Shown piece by piece: positions 31,843 to 43,810 of a stretch of 64,000 bases of DNA. The number at the start of each line of letters is the position of its first letter. Positions within the stretch are counted from its first letter, which is position 1. A program made the position numbers and the translations under genes. This DNA comes from Limonium bicolor. Taxonomy: Eukaryota; Streptophyta; Magnoliopsida; Caryophyllales; Plumbaginaceae. The stretch lies in NCBI GenBank assembly GCA_023374045.1, contig CM041776.1, positions 350,547,636-350,611,635 of the forward strand, read 5' to 3'. The notes beneath the pieces were generated by a model. The model was not told where the DNA came from, ran no database searches, and was given only the letters and a program-made list of their open reading frames with translations.

Positions 31843-32531
31843 TGTTGAAGACTTAGTTTTGCAGATGATTGCCTCCTCAGTCGAAGTAGCTTTGCAGAAA
31901 GACTTGGCGTCGTAACTCACCAGCTCGAGTACCTCTACAGCAAGACCTGTTTATCGGTCTCCGATCAACCAAGGCGTGACACTATCGAATAGCTGCGGAA
32001 ATCTCGGATGCGTGGAAGCATGCACAACGTGAGAACGTGGAGCAACAAATAACCCCGATACTTGCGCATCCAAGTCAAGCAGCCGCTACGTGAAGACAAT
32101 ACCGAAGATTTAGGAAACCGTTTAGCAAGTATATAAACAAAGGATTGTAATTAGTTTCGGTGTGCATTCTAGATCATTCCGAGAGAGAGAAACACCACCT
32201 TGAGAGAGAAAGCATTTTGAGAGATCTTAGTGAGACATTGTCAATTAGCTTAGGTATTTATTACCTAGAGAGCACACATAGAACACTCCCCTTTACTCCT
32301 TGTGACGCATTGATCAAAGCCGAGAGTAGAGCGAGTGTTGGATGAGACAGAATACTTCTGTCGAAACCCAAGATAGGAAGCTAGGTTGTAATTCACATTG
32401 AATTTCAATACAAGCAGAATCCTATCTTGATAAGTTTAAAACAAAAGCTTTTGCGTTATTATTTTCTGCAAACATTTATTCTTCAAGCAGAGTTGGTCTG
32501 AGACTAACACCTCAGACCTACTCGGTCAACA
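31843..32531 (+). repeat. 5' LTR of the SIRE-like element
   Basis: Begins TGTTGAAGAC at 31843 where homology of X4 to X1 stops. The end is either TCAACA at 32531, which inverts the TGTTGA start, or GTCA at 32545, two bases before the primer site. I prefer the first for its 6-base inverted ends. It contains a TATATAAA box and a GA-rich leader. A 473-base internal piece (32043-32515) recurs in pol at 36576-37048. Confidence 0.75.
32130..32137 (+). promoter_or_regulatory. TATA box in the SIRE-like LTR
   Basis: TATATAAA in the LTR, followed by CAAAGGATTG and a GAGAGAGA-rich segment, is a good candidate for the LTR promoter. The copy at 36663-36670 has the same offset within the duplicated LTR piece. 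Confidence 0.55.
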
Positions 32532-32547
32532 CCCCGATCCCGTCAAG

Positions 32548-32559
32548 TGGTATCAGAGC
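32548..32559 (+). other. Primer-binding site (initiator Met-tRNA type)
   Basis: TGGTATCAGAGC is the standard plant Ty1/copia primer-binding site, complementary to the 3' end of initiator methionine tRNA. It lies directly downstream of the LTR and upstream of the gag start. Confidence 0.92.
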
Positions 32560-32585
32560 CTGCGTTGGCTGACAAATCTCTCAAA

Positions 32586-33191
32586 ATGGCGGAAATCTCA
32601 AATTCCAACAACAACAACAGAATGCAGGTGGAGAACCCAAAGCTAACCTCCACAAACTACAATATGTGGAAAAACGAGATGGAGTCACACCTCCAGTCAC
32701 TCAATCAACAACTCTGGATGGTAGTGACAAAAGGAAACTTCCCAGTACTTGAAGGGAAAGATCCAAGCTCCTATACGACTGAGGAGCACAGATGTGTTGA
32801 GCTAAATGCCCAAGCTGTAAGAGTCATCTACACAAGTCTTTCTCCACCCTAAAGAAGAAGAGTGTATCACATCAAGGTAGCAAAAGACATATGGGATCAC
32901 CTTTGAGCTGTTCACAAAGGAAATACTGAGCTTCGAAAATCAAAGATACAAGAACTGGAGATGGACTACGAAAACTTCGTGGGAAAGCCTGGAGAATCCC
33001 TTAGCGACATGCTTGCACGCTTCACCGAACTCACTGCTACCATGGAAGAGCTGCAGATTGGAGAGTCAAACGAAAACATCAACAGCAAATTTCTGGATAG
33101 TCTGGGTGAAGAATGGACCGAGAGCGTTATCTCCACGAAGGCTTCCAAAAGCCTAGAAAAATGGACCTTGAGAAAAATGGACCTTGACTGA
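32586..33191 (+). pseudogene. SIRE-like gag, N-terminal capsid-type domain
   Basis: The start ATG at 32586 lies 27 bases past the primer site. The product has the copia gag (UBN2-type) pattern: LTSTNYNMWKNEMESHL, WMVVTKGNFPVLEG and, past a stop at 32850, AKDIWDHL, KIQELEMDYENF, LARFTELTATMEEL and NSKFLDSLGEEW. A 16-base tandem duplication (33155-33170 repeated at 33171-33186) shifts the frame and brings in a stop at 33189. Gag forms the virus-like particle of the retrotransposon; this copy cannot make a complete one. Confidence 0.85.
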
Positions 33192-33204
33192 CCTAGGGTC
33201 CTAT

Positions 33205-34593
33205 CTTCAGTCCATCAACAAATACAAAATGAATATCAAAAACATAGGTAACGCTTCTCACTCAAACCATACTGTCTCCTATTCTAACGTGAATCAGGCT
33301 TTGCAGGTAAAGACCACACCCAGTTAGATACCAGCTCACCAGAACGAGTCGTCCTATTATGAGACTAGCTCTCCAAATCAGGATTTAATCCAACAGCTAT
33401 GGGACACTCTGATTGATGGCATAATAGAGGAAGGATCAGCGAACACCTTCGAAGATATGGCCATGGTGGTCAAGAACTTTAAGAAATTCATGCGAGATCG
33501 ATCAGAAAGAAACAATCCAAATAGGTTTAACCAAAACCAAAATCGATCATATCAACCATACAATCGCAATCAACAAGGGAATACTGGAACTGGAGACCGA
33601 GTATGCTTCAAATGTCTGAAACCGGGGCACTTCGCCTACAACTGTCCACTCAAGAAAAAAGATGATCGTGAGCAATCATCACTAATGGCGAATTCAGCAT
33701 GGGGAGACTCTGACTCAGAAGAACCTGAGATTGGAACATCAAGCTTAATCTGCCTCATGGCTCATAAAAGCCAGGTATGCAAGAGTCCCTCCTTAGAGGT
33801 AACTGAATATTTCTCAAACTCATGTGCTATTCCTTCTTTAGATTTATCTACTTACTACATAGACCCCAATCATCCTAAATTCGAATTAACTGAAGAACAA
33901 GAAAGGATAGCTTCTCTTTACGAAGAAATTCATGTGTTAAAGGGTCATGTCAACAACGACCGGCTTAAGTTGCAAAAGTCTGAAGAAAAGGCCGCAAAAC
34001 TTGAAAGTGAGTTAAGAGATGCTCACAGTCTCATCAGTTCCTTAAAAACCCAAGTTTCTTCTCTATAGAAAAATCGTTCCAAAATCCCTCAAAAATTCTT
34101 CAAACCAATTACCTTTGTTCGTGAGGTTGTTGCCATGCAAAAACCAGAATTCTTTGAAAATAAACTCCGTGAGTCAAATGAAAGACAAGTTCGACTCGAG
34201 AAAGAGGTCAACTCCCTGAACATCGCTCTTAAAAAGACACAGATGGAATTGGTCTCATCATCGAATCCCCCTCACTGGCTGAAAAACAAAGACAAAGTTA
34301 ATCTGCCCAAAATGGCCTCAAAACCCAAAGACCTTCAAAGACGAAAATTCCAAAAAGAAAAATTTGAAAGCAAATTTCGTTGGCAAAAGAAGTATGTTCA
34401 TCTACCTTCTTTATTAATTTGTGGTTATTGTGGCTACGACGACCACATTCATTCATCTTGTCATAAGCTTGGCAGAGATTTATCTTTCAATATGCAACGT
34501 CTACATACTCTGTCTAAAGCGCGACAACTTCACAGCTCTTTTGCTTCAAAGAGGGAACCCAAGTTCGCCTGGGTTCCCAAGTCTAACCTCTAA
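33205..34593 (+). pseudogene. SIRE-like gag, C-terminal part with two zinc knuckles and coiled coil
   Basis: After the frameshift the gag frame continues, with a stop near 33330 and a long open part from 33457. It contains a CCHC knuckle CFKCLKPGHFAYNC (33604-33645), an acidic region, then a heptad-like coiled coil (about 33890-34068: EEQERIASLYEEIHVLKGH, KSEEKAAKLESELRDA). After a stop at 34066 comes a second helical part. A second CCHC knuckle CGYCGYDDHIHSSC lies at 34420-34461. Two knuckles flanking a coiled coil is a SIRE-lineage trait. Nucleic-acid binding is the expected role. Confidence 0.85.
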
Positions 34594-34610
34594 TTGTTTT
34601 ATAGGGAGAG

Positions 34611-35004
34611 ACCGTGGACAATGACTCTTGGTTTCTAGATAGTGGATGCTCACGACATATGACAGGAGACCCTGACAAGTTCACGACTCTCTCTCAACAC
34701 CATGAAGGAAAGGTAACTTTCGGCGACAATGCTCATGGTGAAATCATTGGTATTGGAACCGTCGGTAATCCCTCTCTCTTTAAAATAGATAATGTCAATT
34801 TAGTAGATGGTCTTGGACATAGTCTTCTAAGTATTTCTCAAATATGTGATCTCTCCAACGTTGTTCTCTTTTCGGCTTCTGATTGTAAAATCTTTGATGA
34901 GCAAACAGGTCTTCTAAAAGCCACTGGTGTAAGGGTGAACAATCTTTATAAGCTATCTCTTGACAACCCTGACCTAGATGGCAAACTTTGTCTTAGTGTA
35001 CAGG
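34611..35004 (+). pseudogene. SIRE-like pol: aspartic protease region
   Basis: The frame opens just after the gag stop. It carries the copia protease signature WFLDSGCSRHMTG, with the catalytic Asp codon at 34638, followed by KVTFGDNAHGEIIGIGTVG and the LVDGLGHSLLSISQICD pattern. It ends in CKIFDEQTG and VNNLYKLSL, the lead-in to integrase. At 35005 the frame runs into the hAT MITE, so residues encoded after LSVQ are not part of the protein. Gag lies in a different frame, separated by a stop and about 20 bases. Confidence 0.9.
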
Positions 35005-35573
35005 TAGAGCCGATCATAATCAGGATAGCCCAACCTCCCAGCCCAGCCCGACCCATATATTAGACCAATGGGTATGGGTAGAAAAAATAATTGGGCGGGT
35101 TTGGACAAAAAAAGTAGCCCGAATTTTTTTCCGGGCCGGGTTATGGCTAAATATTTTACCCATTTGATGGCCCGGCCCGGCCCGAATGTCATAATACATC
35201 TCACATTAGTATATGTTATTGTAAATATATAATAAAAGTAATAAATTACTTACAATAGTACAATAGTAATTATTCAACTGAATGGACCGCATACTCTTCA
35301 TCTTATAAAATTTGTTTTGTACCATGCACACTCTTCAAAATCTATACTACATATCTATACTTTAAAATCTATGTTACTAAATAGAGAAATTTGAGTTAAA
35401 AGCGGGCTGGGCGGGCCGGGCTATGGCATGAGCATTTTTTTAGGTGGGCGGGGTTGGGTTTAGGTGATTGGCCAGATTGGACGGGTTCGGACTAAACACT
35501 TGGCCCGATTGGGCTGAAAATTTATGTCTAGCCCGGTCCGAACCCGGCCTGTTCACCCAGTTGATCAGGTCTA
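35005..35573. mobile_element. hAT-type MITE (569 bp) with exact 8-bp target duplication
   Basis: Flanked by TGTACAGG on both sides (34997-35004 and 35574-35581). Terminal inverted repeats are TAGAGCCGATCA on the left and, inverted, TAGACCTGATCA on the right (10 of 12). An 8-bp target duplication and a TAGAG-type end are diagnostic of hAT elements. The inside is non-coding, with GGCCCGGCCC-type GC clusters near each end and an AT-rich middle. It separates the protease and integrase parts of the SIRE-like pol; removing it and one target copy leaves the host frame open. Confidence 0.92.
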
Positions 35574-35581
35574 TGTACAGG

Positions 35582-36575
35582 ACAAAAATATTTCATTATG
35601 GCACTTCCGTTTAGGTCATGCACACGACAAACTTCTCACCAAAATCAAAAATAGAAATCTTGTAGTAGGACTTCCTCAGACAAACTACTTCCAGACCGAC
35701 ACCCTCTGTTCTGCATGCGTACAAGGGAAACATTCGAGAGCAAGTTTTCCAGGTAAACCAGCGATGTCTACAACATCTCCACTGGATATGCTGCACATGG
35801 ATCTATGTGGACCAATGCGTGTTCAAAGCAAGAGTGGTAAGAAGTATGTGCTAGTCATCGTCGATGATTACTCGCGCTGGACATGGGTACTCTTTCTTAA
35901 GAACAAGTCGGAGACGTTTTCTGAATTCGAATCTCTGTTCAAGATGCTTACTAACAAATTGTCCACCACTGTTAAGACTATTCGTTCTGACAATGGTACA
36001 AAATTTTGCAATATCCAGTTTTCAGAATTTTGTAGGGCAAAGGGAATTGTGCATCAAACATCAGCTGCTCGCACTCCACAACAAAACAAGACAGTAGTAG
36101 AAGAGTAGTAGAACGAAAGAACCGCACCTTGGTAGAAATGGCAAGAACTATGCTCATTGACAGCAATCTCCCAGCTTCATACTGGGCAGAAGCTATCAAC
36201 ACTGCAGCGTATATCTTGAATCGAGCGTCCATTCATCCCTTCATCGGCAAAACCCCATATGAAATCATCAAAGGACGTCCTCCTTCTGTAACTCATCTAC
36301 GGCGCTTCGGATGCAAGTGTTTAATACACAATAATGTAAAGGACGATCTAGGCAAGTTTGCATCCAAAAGTGATGAAGGAATCTTCCTTGGATACTCATC
36401 GCATAGTCGGGCTTATAGAGTATTCAACAAACGAACATCGTGTCTTGAAGAAAGCCCTTACATTCGCTTCGAAGAACTTTCTAACACCAGTGACTACGAT
36501 AACAATCCACATATACCAAATGAAGATGCCCCAGATACCACCTTCATCGAAATCCCAGTAGCTACCATCTCTCTA
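35582..36575 (+). pseudogene. SIRE-like pol: integrase
   Basis: The HHCC zinc region is visible as LWHFRLGHAHDKLL and LCSACVQGKH. The catalytic core follows, with MDLCGPM, VIVDDYSRWTWVLFL and IRSDNGTKF supplying the first two Asp, then RTPQQNKTVVE, where the Glu-containing motif is disrupted. A short duplication of GTAGTAGAA/GAGTAGTAG near 36090-36112 creates two stops and shifts the frame. The C-terminal part resumes from 36129 with MARTMLIDSNLPASYWAEA, HLRRFGCKC and DEGIFLGYSSHSRAYRVF. At 36576 it enters the LTR-derived piece. Integrase would insert the cDNA; this copy is dead. Confidence 0.9.
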
Positions 36576-37048
36576 CAACAAACAACCCCGATACTTGCGC
36601 ATCCAAGTCAAGCAGCCGCTACGTGAAGACAATACCGAAGATTTAGGAAGCCGTTTAGCAAGTATATAAACAAAGGATTGTAATTAGTTTCGGTGTGCAT
36701 TCTAGATCATTCTGAGAGAGAGAAACACCGCTTTGAGAGAGAAAGCATTTTGAGAGATCTTAGTGAGACATTGTCAATTAGCTTAGGTATTTATTACCTA
36801 GAGAGCACACATAGAACACTCTCCTTTACTCCTTGTGACGCATTGATCAAAGCCGAGAGTAGAGCGAGTGTTGGATGAGACAGAATACTTCTGTCGAATC
36901 CCAAGATAGGAAGCTAGGTTGTAATTCACATTGAATTTCGATACAAGCAGAATCCTATCTTGATAAGTTTAAAACAAAAGCTTCCGCGTTATTATTTTTT
37001 GCAAACATTTATTCTTCAAGCAGAGTTGGTATGAGACTAACACCTCAG
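36576..37048 (+). repeat. 473-bp LTR fragment embedded in the SIRE-like pol
   Basis: Matches 32043-32515 of the 5' LTR in the same orientation and at equal length, with about a dozen substitutions counted by eye and no visible indel. It includes the TATATAAA box (36663-36670) and the GA-rich leader but lacks the LTR start and end. It sits between the integrase end and the RT linker. No target duplication is apparent, so template switching during reverse transcription or gene conversion is more likely than insertion. Confidence 0.92.
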
Positions 37049-37803
37049 GATGGTGCTCCACGTCCTCTTGGTCAAGCATACTCCGAAATTGTCGCAACTA
37101 CTATGTAGAGGGACTCGTTCTGGCGCTTTATACCCTTGAACGCCTTGATTTTCGTGCCTCACCTACCCCCACAAATGACCTACAACCTCCTCCTCAAACC
37201 ACTAATTCAAACACACCTCACAATCCCCAAACACCAGAACCCTCTACAAACATACCTACAAGCTCCACAAGAAAATTCCAGCAAGCCTCTGCTCACCCAA
37301 TTACCCAAATCCTAAGTGATCCCTCCAAAGGCGTTTAAACATGCAGCGAGATTCATCAAAATCTCTGTGCTTTTAATGCTTTCATATCCACAATCGAACC
37401 TAAAAATGTTCAACAAGCACTACAGGACCATGACTGGATACTCGCCATGCAAGAAGAACTACACTCCTTGCAACGACACTCTGTTTGGCGACTTGTTCCC
37501 TGTCCAACCAATCATAAACCAATTGGTACCAAGTGTGTGTTTCGCAACAAGTTAGATGATCAAGGGAATATCTCTCGCAACAAAGTTAGACTCGTAGTTT
37601 AGGGATACGCCCAAGCTGAAGGAATTGATTATGATGAGACTTATGCTCCAGTCGCTCGAATTGAGGCAATTCGAATACTCGTGGCCTATGCGGTACATCG
37701 AGGTATGAATCTCTACCAAATGGATGTAAAAACTGCATTCTTACATGGATACATCGACAGAGAAGTTTATGTTGCTCAACCACCGGGATTCGAAGACCCA
37801 CAT
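37049..37803 (+). pseudogene. SIRE-like pol: linker and N-terminal half of RT
   Basis: After a Pro/Thr/Asn-rich linker (about 37150-37300), copia RT motifs appear: DHDWILAMQEELHSL, PIGTKCVFRNKLDDQG, then a nonsense codon in place of the usual residue before [19 protein letters not shown], then [20 protein letters not shown] and VYVAQPPGF. At 37803 Y1 interrupts the frame, duplicating CACAT. Downstream of Y1 the same frame resumes at 43062. The Asp of MDVKTAF is the first catalytic residue of the RT. Confidence 0.9.
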
Positions 37804-40800
37804 TGAAATACCCCAAACTAATAAACATGGATTAAACATCTAATCACATTAATTAAGGCCTAAACATGCCTTAAAAGTCAACTGAGAACAACAATTGTCA
37901 ACACAAAGCAAGATATTGCACCCTTTGACTGTTTAGGGTAAATAAATACCCAAATGAACTTCTTAGGACCTAAAACTTTTTCCTAAGAATATTAACACAT
38001 AACTAAACATACTAAAATTTCTGGACAACACTCCAACACAAAGAACAAGCATTTACATGCTTCAAGGTCAAGTAGGGCAAAAATGTGCTCTAAGAAAACC
38101 TTAAAGGTCTAATGACCTCTAAATGATATAAAATTGGATTCCATGATCAAATATCATGTAAGGAACACAAAAAAACTGTTCTCAAGGAAAACTAAGCTCA
38201 GAAACACCTTACGACACAAAATGTGCACTAAAACACCTTAAAGCACATTTTTGAGAAAATTGACTTTCTGAGTGGGTTTTGTGTGGTGTTAGGCATTGGA
38301 TTATACCTTGATATACTAATGTACTATAATGTACCACATTAGAAGGTCTAAATCCAAGATTTCAAAAAAAATCGAAAATATGGCATTCATTTGTGAATAG
38401 TAACCCAAATAGTGCATTTTTAAGCAAAATTGACTAAGTATGGTCAATGGTCAATTAATGACCACCCTTACCCTTAGGAAGTCGGCAGGCATGGAGCTTG
38501 GAAGACAGCACATTCAACTTTAACACAAAATATCTAACTAATTTGGTGAATCATCATTTACTATTCCTAAAGTAACATTAATTAACTTATAAGCCAAATT
38601 TAGTCTTCTTTTCTCATTTGCTCCATTCCCAGCCGACACCACACATCTTCAGCCTCTCTTTTGCTTCTCCAAACCGTGGGGAACACTCCATATTCAGAAG
38701 AGAACAACAATTGACATAGGTAAGCTTATTAAGCCATTTTATGTTCATTCTCTTCACATTTCTTTCCTCTTTTCATGGAGCTAAGCAACAACCATTTACA
38801 TCCATGGTTCTAGGCTGTTTTGGAGGTTAAAATAAGGGTGAATCTCGGCTGTAACAAGGGAAGGAGGTGGAGAAATCTAATCTTGTTCTTAAGGTATAAA
38901 AATGTGCTTTAAGCACTTATCTTTTGATTCCCTTCAAATCCGGTTGAGAAACTTTGTTTCTTAAGCTTATAATCTTCATCTTAACATACTTATTCAGTTG
39001 GTACATCAAGAGCTTCAAGGTATAGCCAAATCCAAGCCAAAAACACCATTTTAGGCATTTTAATCAAGGTAAAAATTAGCCATCTTCTAATCTGAGTTAT
39101 ACCAGTTTAAAGCTTGGTTTTAGTAGCTCTTTTGATGCTCTTTACCTACTGTAAATACAGGCCGAAGAACATCTTGGTTACCTTGGTATTCTAAGGTAAA
39201 TTTTACCTTGAAAATAGACATTAAACACTTCTTATGGTTAGATCATACTTGGAGACTAATCATGCCTTAATTGCTGTTTGAATACATGTAAATAATGCTG
39301 TGGAAAATTTATCTCCAAACAGCCGTGGCCAAACAAGGCCTAAACTAGGCAAAAACAAGGTATAAATCACTTAAACCTTCACTTGGTATATTAATATGTG
39401 CTTATACATATGTGTATAAAATGTGCCGTGAGTGAACAAGGTTATTAAGGTCTTATTTTGACCTTAGGTGATTAAGGAATGGTTTAGTAAATTTTATAAC
39501 TAATTAATTAACATAATTTTCAAATTTAAGACATTATGTGGAAAATTGGTAAATATGGAAAAGATGGTGGTAAGGCCGAGAGTTTAAAGTATTTTTGGGC
39601 ATTTATGTTTAACTAATTTTATGAGCTAATGTTTGTAATAAGGCCATGTACTTTAGGCCATTTTATTTATGTATTTATAAGGTTTTATTTAAGTTTAAGT
39701 AGTATATATATATTACCGCAAGGAAATGGGGTATATAGTGTAAATAAATTAAATTTGGGGGCTATATAATAATAAAGCCAAAAATTAGAGGTTTAAATGA
39801 GTTTAAATAAAAATTATAAGATTATGTAAAGTTTTGGGGTTAAAAGGGAATTTCTGAAAAATATGGGTATAAAACTGTAATATATGGAGATTAACGGTCA
39901 AGGCAATATTGAAGAGGTCAACCTTGACCATATGGTAGGTTTTGACCAAATTAGATAAGTTAAATAACTTATTTAAGGTTTTATTATAAGATAAGTATTT
40001 AATTGTAACAATTTTATAACATATGTGGTATATATGTTATTACCGAAAATAAAGGGTGTATAATGGTATTATAAACACCCATGGGCTATAAGGAATTTTT
40101 AGGAATTTATTGGGTTGATTTTGGAATTAAAATAAACTATATATGTATAATATATAGTTATTATGTCATTATGACACTTTGGATAAATATATGTGGTGGA
40201 ATAGTAATAACCGATTATATATGGGTTTAATTATAACCCTTAGGTGAAATTTGGTGATTTTTAGAATTATATAAGAGTATTTATTAAGATATATGTATAA
40301 CGTATAGTTATAATGATATTATAAAACTATATGTTATAAGTTGGGCCAAATGGCAATTTGGAAAGTTAAAGGGGTTGAAATTAAATTTATAAAACAGACA
40401 AGGTCTGTTCGGAAATTTTACAAAGATAAAACCATATGTTATACTCTTTTATAAGTTAAAAATGTTATATTATATGATATATATAACATGGTATAAATAA
40501 TAGGGTGAATTTGTAAATAAAGGAAACTATGGGATATGGAAAGAATAAGGTATAAATGTATATGCCCATGTGACAATATTATATAGTTTTGTATAAAAAC
40601 TATAGGTTATAAATTAAAGGGAATAAAAATATCATATTATATGATATTAGTATATGGTATAACATTACATAATGTTATGGGGTCAAAATAGAATTTAAAT
40701 GAAATTAAAGGGCTGTACCGAATTATAAGAGTTGGAAATATGAATTTTAAACTATGGTTTACAATGTTATAAATGTTATAACAATTATATGGTTTAGATG

Positions 40801-43056
40801 GAACTAAAATAAGAAAGGATATTCACATTAAATAAATGTGACAAACTATAAATAAATAAGATTTATAAACTAAGTTATTTATTGAATAAACCTTAGGAGT
40901 TGTAATTATACAACATAAATTGTTACATAATATTAGGATAATAATCTTAATATAAGTTGTATGATATAATACAACTAATGGGAATAATCATCTAATATAA
41001 GATGATAAAAATGTAACATATAATATAAGAGTTTTATAACTCATGAAACTTACCTATATGGTAAATACATACATATGCGAGAATAATGTATATAAAGATG
41101 GATATATATTATGGTTGGAAACCATATAATATAATGGTGGTGGTTATTACATAAAAATAGTTACAAACTATAAGTTATAAGTTTTGAATGCAAATATAAT
41201 TTGCTAAAGATAATGGATTATATAATACCATGTGTTATAATGGATGGTGGAAAAATAATACGATATAATATAATCATGCATGCATACATGCAACTATAAG
41301 TTATATACCTAAATTTAATGATGGATAAGATTAAAGAAATATAACGAAATAAACTTAACAGTCGAAATAATACGACTTACGAGTTTTAGTAACAAAACCG
41401 ACTGGTTTAGATAAACCCGTAACAAATAACTGTAGAAATCTGGGGATGAACTGTCGGGGTTACTTGTTATTCGGAAATACCGGATGTAGTTAGTCATGGA
41501 GACTGACTTATAGTTTTATTACCGGTTAGATCATACTTCAGACGAAGGCGCTTGACGAGCTAGTGGTCTACACTGCGCATCCTTGGTCTAAGGTGTACGG
41601 TATGTAAAGGGGTTTGATCCGGGTTGTCCTAAGGAATTCCTTGGGCTCGGATTTGGTTGATATCACTTGTGTGTTAAGTGTTTTGGATACGTGTATGTGA
41701 TTATGTGTTACTGCATTAATTATTTATGCACGAGCGTCCTACGGGACTAACACTACGTCAACTATAGATCGACTTATATAAACATACATATACGTTATTG
41801 TGATGACAAGACGGTTACTTGATATAATACCATAGTATTAATATTAAGTATATGGCAACCTAAGTAAAACACTTAGGAACGAGTCACGACATTGTCGGTC
41901 TCTAGAGCATGGATCTCGAACATGAATATAACCTAGATAACTTCTAGGTATGCGTGAGACCCATTGGGCAGCTAATTAATAATTACATTCTCCATAAGAC
42001 TAAGAGCAGATCTTAAACATTATAAGAGAGAGATGGTGTGAGTTGAGGTGAGGAATCCAGTGTAGTTTACGAACTACCTGGTTGCGCATTTGTGATCACT
42101 GAGGGGTTTCCGATTGGGTTCCGCTCCAGGTTTATACCCAACGAGCCCTATTTGGATCGTGGGTCAGGTGGCTACGGCCTTTATATGGACGTCTTACGAG
42201 ACAAAAGTGAATAGTCAGGGGCCTCCGGACCTCTGGCGAAATGAGCACCTTTGTGTGTACGGGAGGACTACTGTCCATGGTGAGGTTATAGGGTTGTCTT
42301 AACATGACGCCCAACTAGTATTTAATTAACATGGTTTGGATGGGGCCTTAAAGGCCAAATTAAATTAACAAAGGATGGTGTTCGCTACGGCGTTTATTCA
42401 GTATTATTATTCGATACGTTCGATATACAGTTGTTATTTGTGATATTAAATGAATGTTTGGATTGGATGGATGGTTGAATGTTTATGAGAATTTGGATGG
42501 ATAATTATGCATATTATGCATGTATATTACAGTATTGATTATAACTGTAAAATGAAAAAGCATGAAACCAATCTAATAATAAGATGGTTAAAATGACTAA
42601 GTGACCATTAGGGTCCAGGCCCGGCATACTCAGCGTTTATCGCTGATACTACACCATTATGCAGGTTGTTGATTATTGTCGAAGCCGAAGTGCGGGAACA
42701 GGGTAATTAGAGTTTATTTCGATTACCGCACATGGAGTTTATTTGTATGACAATGTCAGACTGAGAATTGTATTATGGTACAGTTATGTATATTCAGGAT
42801 TGGGTAGATGCTCACTTGTCGACATTTATGGTTTATGGACTTAGTATGATGTATAGGAGTTATCTCGTTATCACAGCGGTTAGCAGTTTGTTTATGTTGG
42901 AAGTTGGATATAGTTTGGCTTCGTTACTTGCATGGGCGAGTAATGGCCGGTGACACCCGAGTGAGTATTGTTATTGTTATTTATTCTTCCGCTGTAAGAC
43001 GTTTTATTTATTGCTACGAGAGAGATTATTACGTGTTTAAGGAGAGGGGTGTTACA
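37804..43056 (-). mobile_element. Family Y LTR-like unit, copy Y1 (5.25 kb, complete)
   Basis: On the minus strand it runs from TGTAACACCCCTCTCC to GGGGTATTTCA. Its flanks are exact CACAT repeats (37799-37803 and 43057-43061), a 5-bp target duplication, and removing it restores the RT frame of its host. It holds no coding sequence; short open frames are not shared with known families. The middle (39500-41300) is very AT-rich. It pairs along its length with Y2 (56294-61697) in opposite orientation. The best reading is a solo LTR of a long-LTR gypsy family. The intact target duplication suggests a fairly young insertion. Confidence 0.88.
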
Positions 43057-43810
43057 CACATCACCCGGAGTATGTCTACAAGTTAGACAAAGCGTTATAT
43101 GGCCTAAAACAGGCACCACGGGCGTGGTATGAGCGTCTCTCATCTTACTTATTGTCCCATGGATTCATCCGAGGTAAGGTGGATAAAACTCTTTTTACTC
43201 TCACAAAGGTGAAGACATACTCATTGTCCAGATCTACGTGGATGATATAATTTATGGATCCACTATTCCTGAATTATGCTCATTCTTTTCTGATCTCATG
43301 AGTAAAGAGTTTGAAATGAGTGCTCTTGGAGAATTAAAATTCTTTCTAGGTCTTCAAATCATTCAACAAGAGAACGAGACTCAAATTCATCAACAAAAAT
43401 ACATTCACGAGCTCCTCAACAAATACAAGATGCAGGATTCAAAAGCCACACCTACTCCAATGTCCGCAACAGAAAGACTACATCTGGATGAAAAAGGAAT
43501 TGCCTTTGATGCTACACTATACAGAGGTATGATAGGATCTCTCCTTTATTTAACAGCAAGTAGGCCTGACATTCTTTATGCTGTATGTCTCTGTGCAAGA
43601 TTTCAGGCAAACCCAAAAGAATCACACCTACAAAGCGTAAAGCGAATCTTTCGCTATTTGAAACACACCCAGGACATGTACCTCTGGTACCCGAGTACTC
43701 CTGATTTTAATCTAATGGGTTACAGCGATTTTGATTTTGCAAGCTCCTTATTAGACAGGAAAAGCACGTCTGGCACCGCACAATTTTTGGGTCTTTGTCT
43801 TGTAGCCTAG
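43057..43810 (+). pseudogene. SIRE-like pol: C-terminal half of RT and start of RNase H
   Basis: Resumes after Y1 with [20 protein letters not shown] and, after a one-base frameshift near 43200, gives [11 protein letters not shown] with the catalytic Asp pair. Then come FEMSALGELKFFLGLQI, MIGSLLYLTASRPDI, VKRIFRYLKHTQ and GYSDFDFASSLLDRKSTSG, the beginning of RNase H with its first Asp. It ends at a TAG (43808-43810) where copia elements usually have Trp in SWSSKKQ. The frame from 43838 onward is the same one, so this stop is a single nonsense mutation. Confidence 0.92.

Noticed and set aside
32160..32345. Two near-identical 61-codon frames (also 36693-36878)
   Set aside because: They lie in the duplicated LTR segment; similarity reflects the LTR copy, not a protein family.
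34614..35063. Protease with an unusual C-terminal tail
   Set aside because: The tail is translation into the hAT MITE that begins at 35005.
42132..42314. Conserved 60-codon frame shared by Y1 and Y2 (57061-57243)
   Set aside because: Nucleotide similarity of the two Y units is high throughout; the frame is not kept in Y3 and has no family signature.
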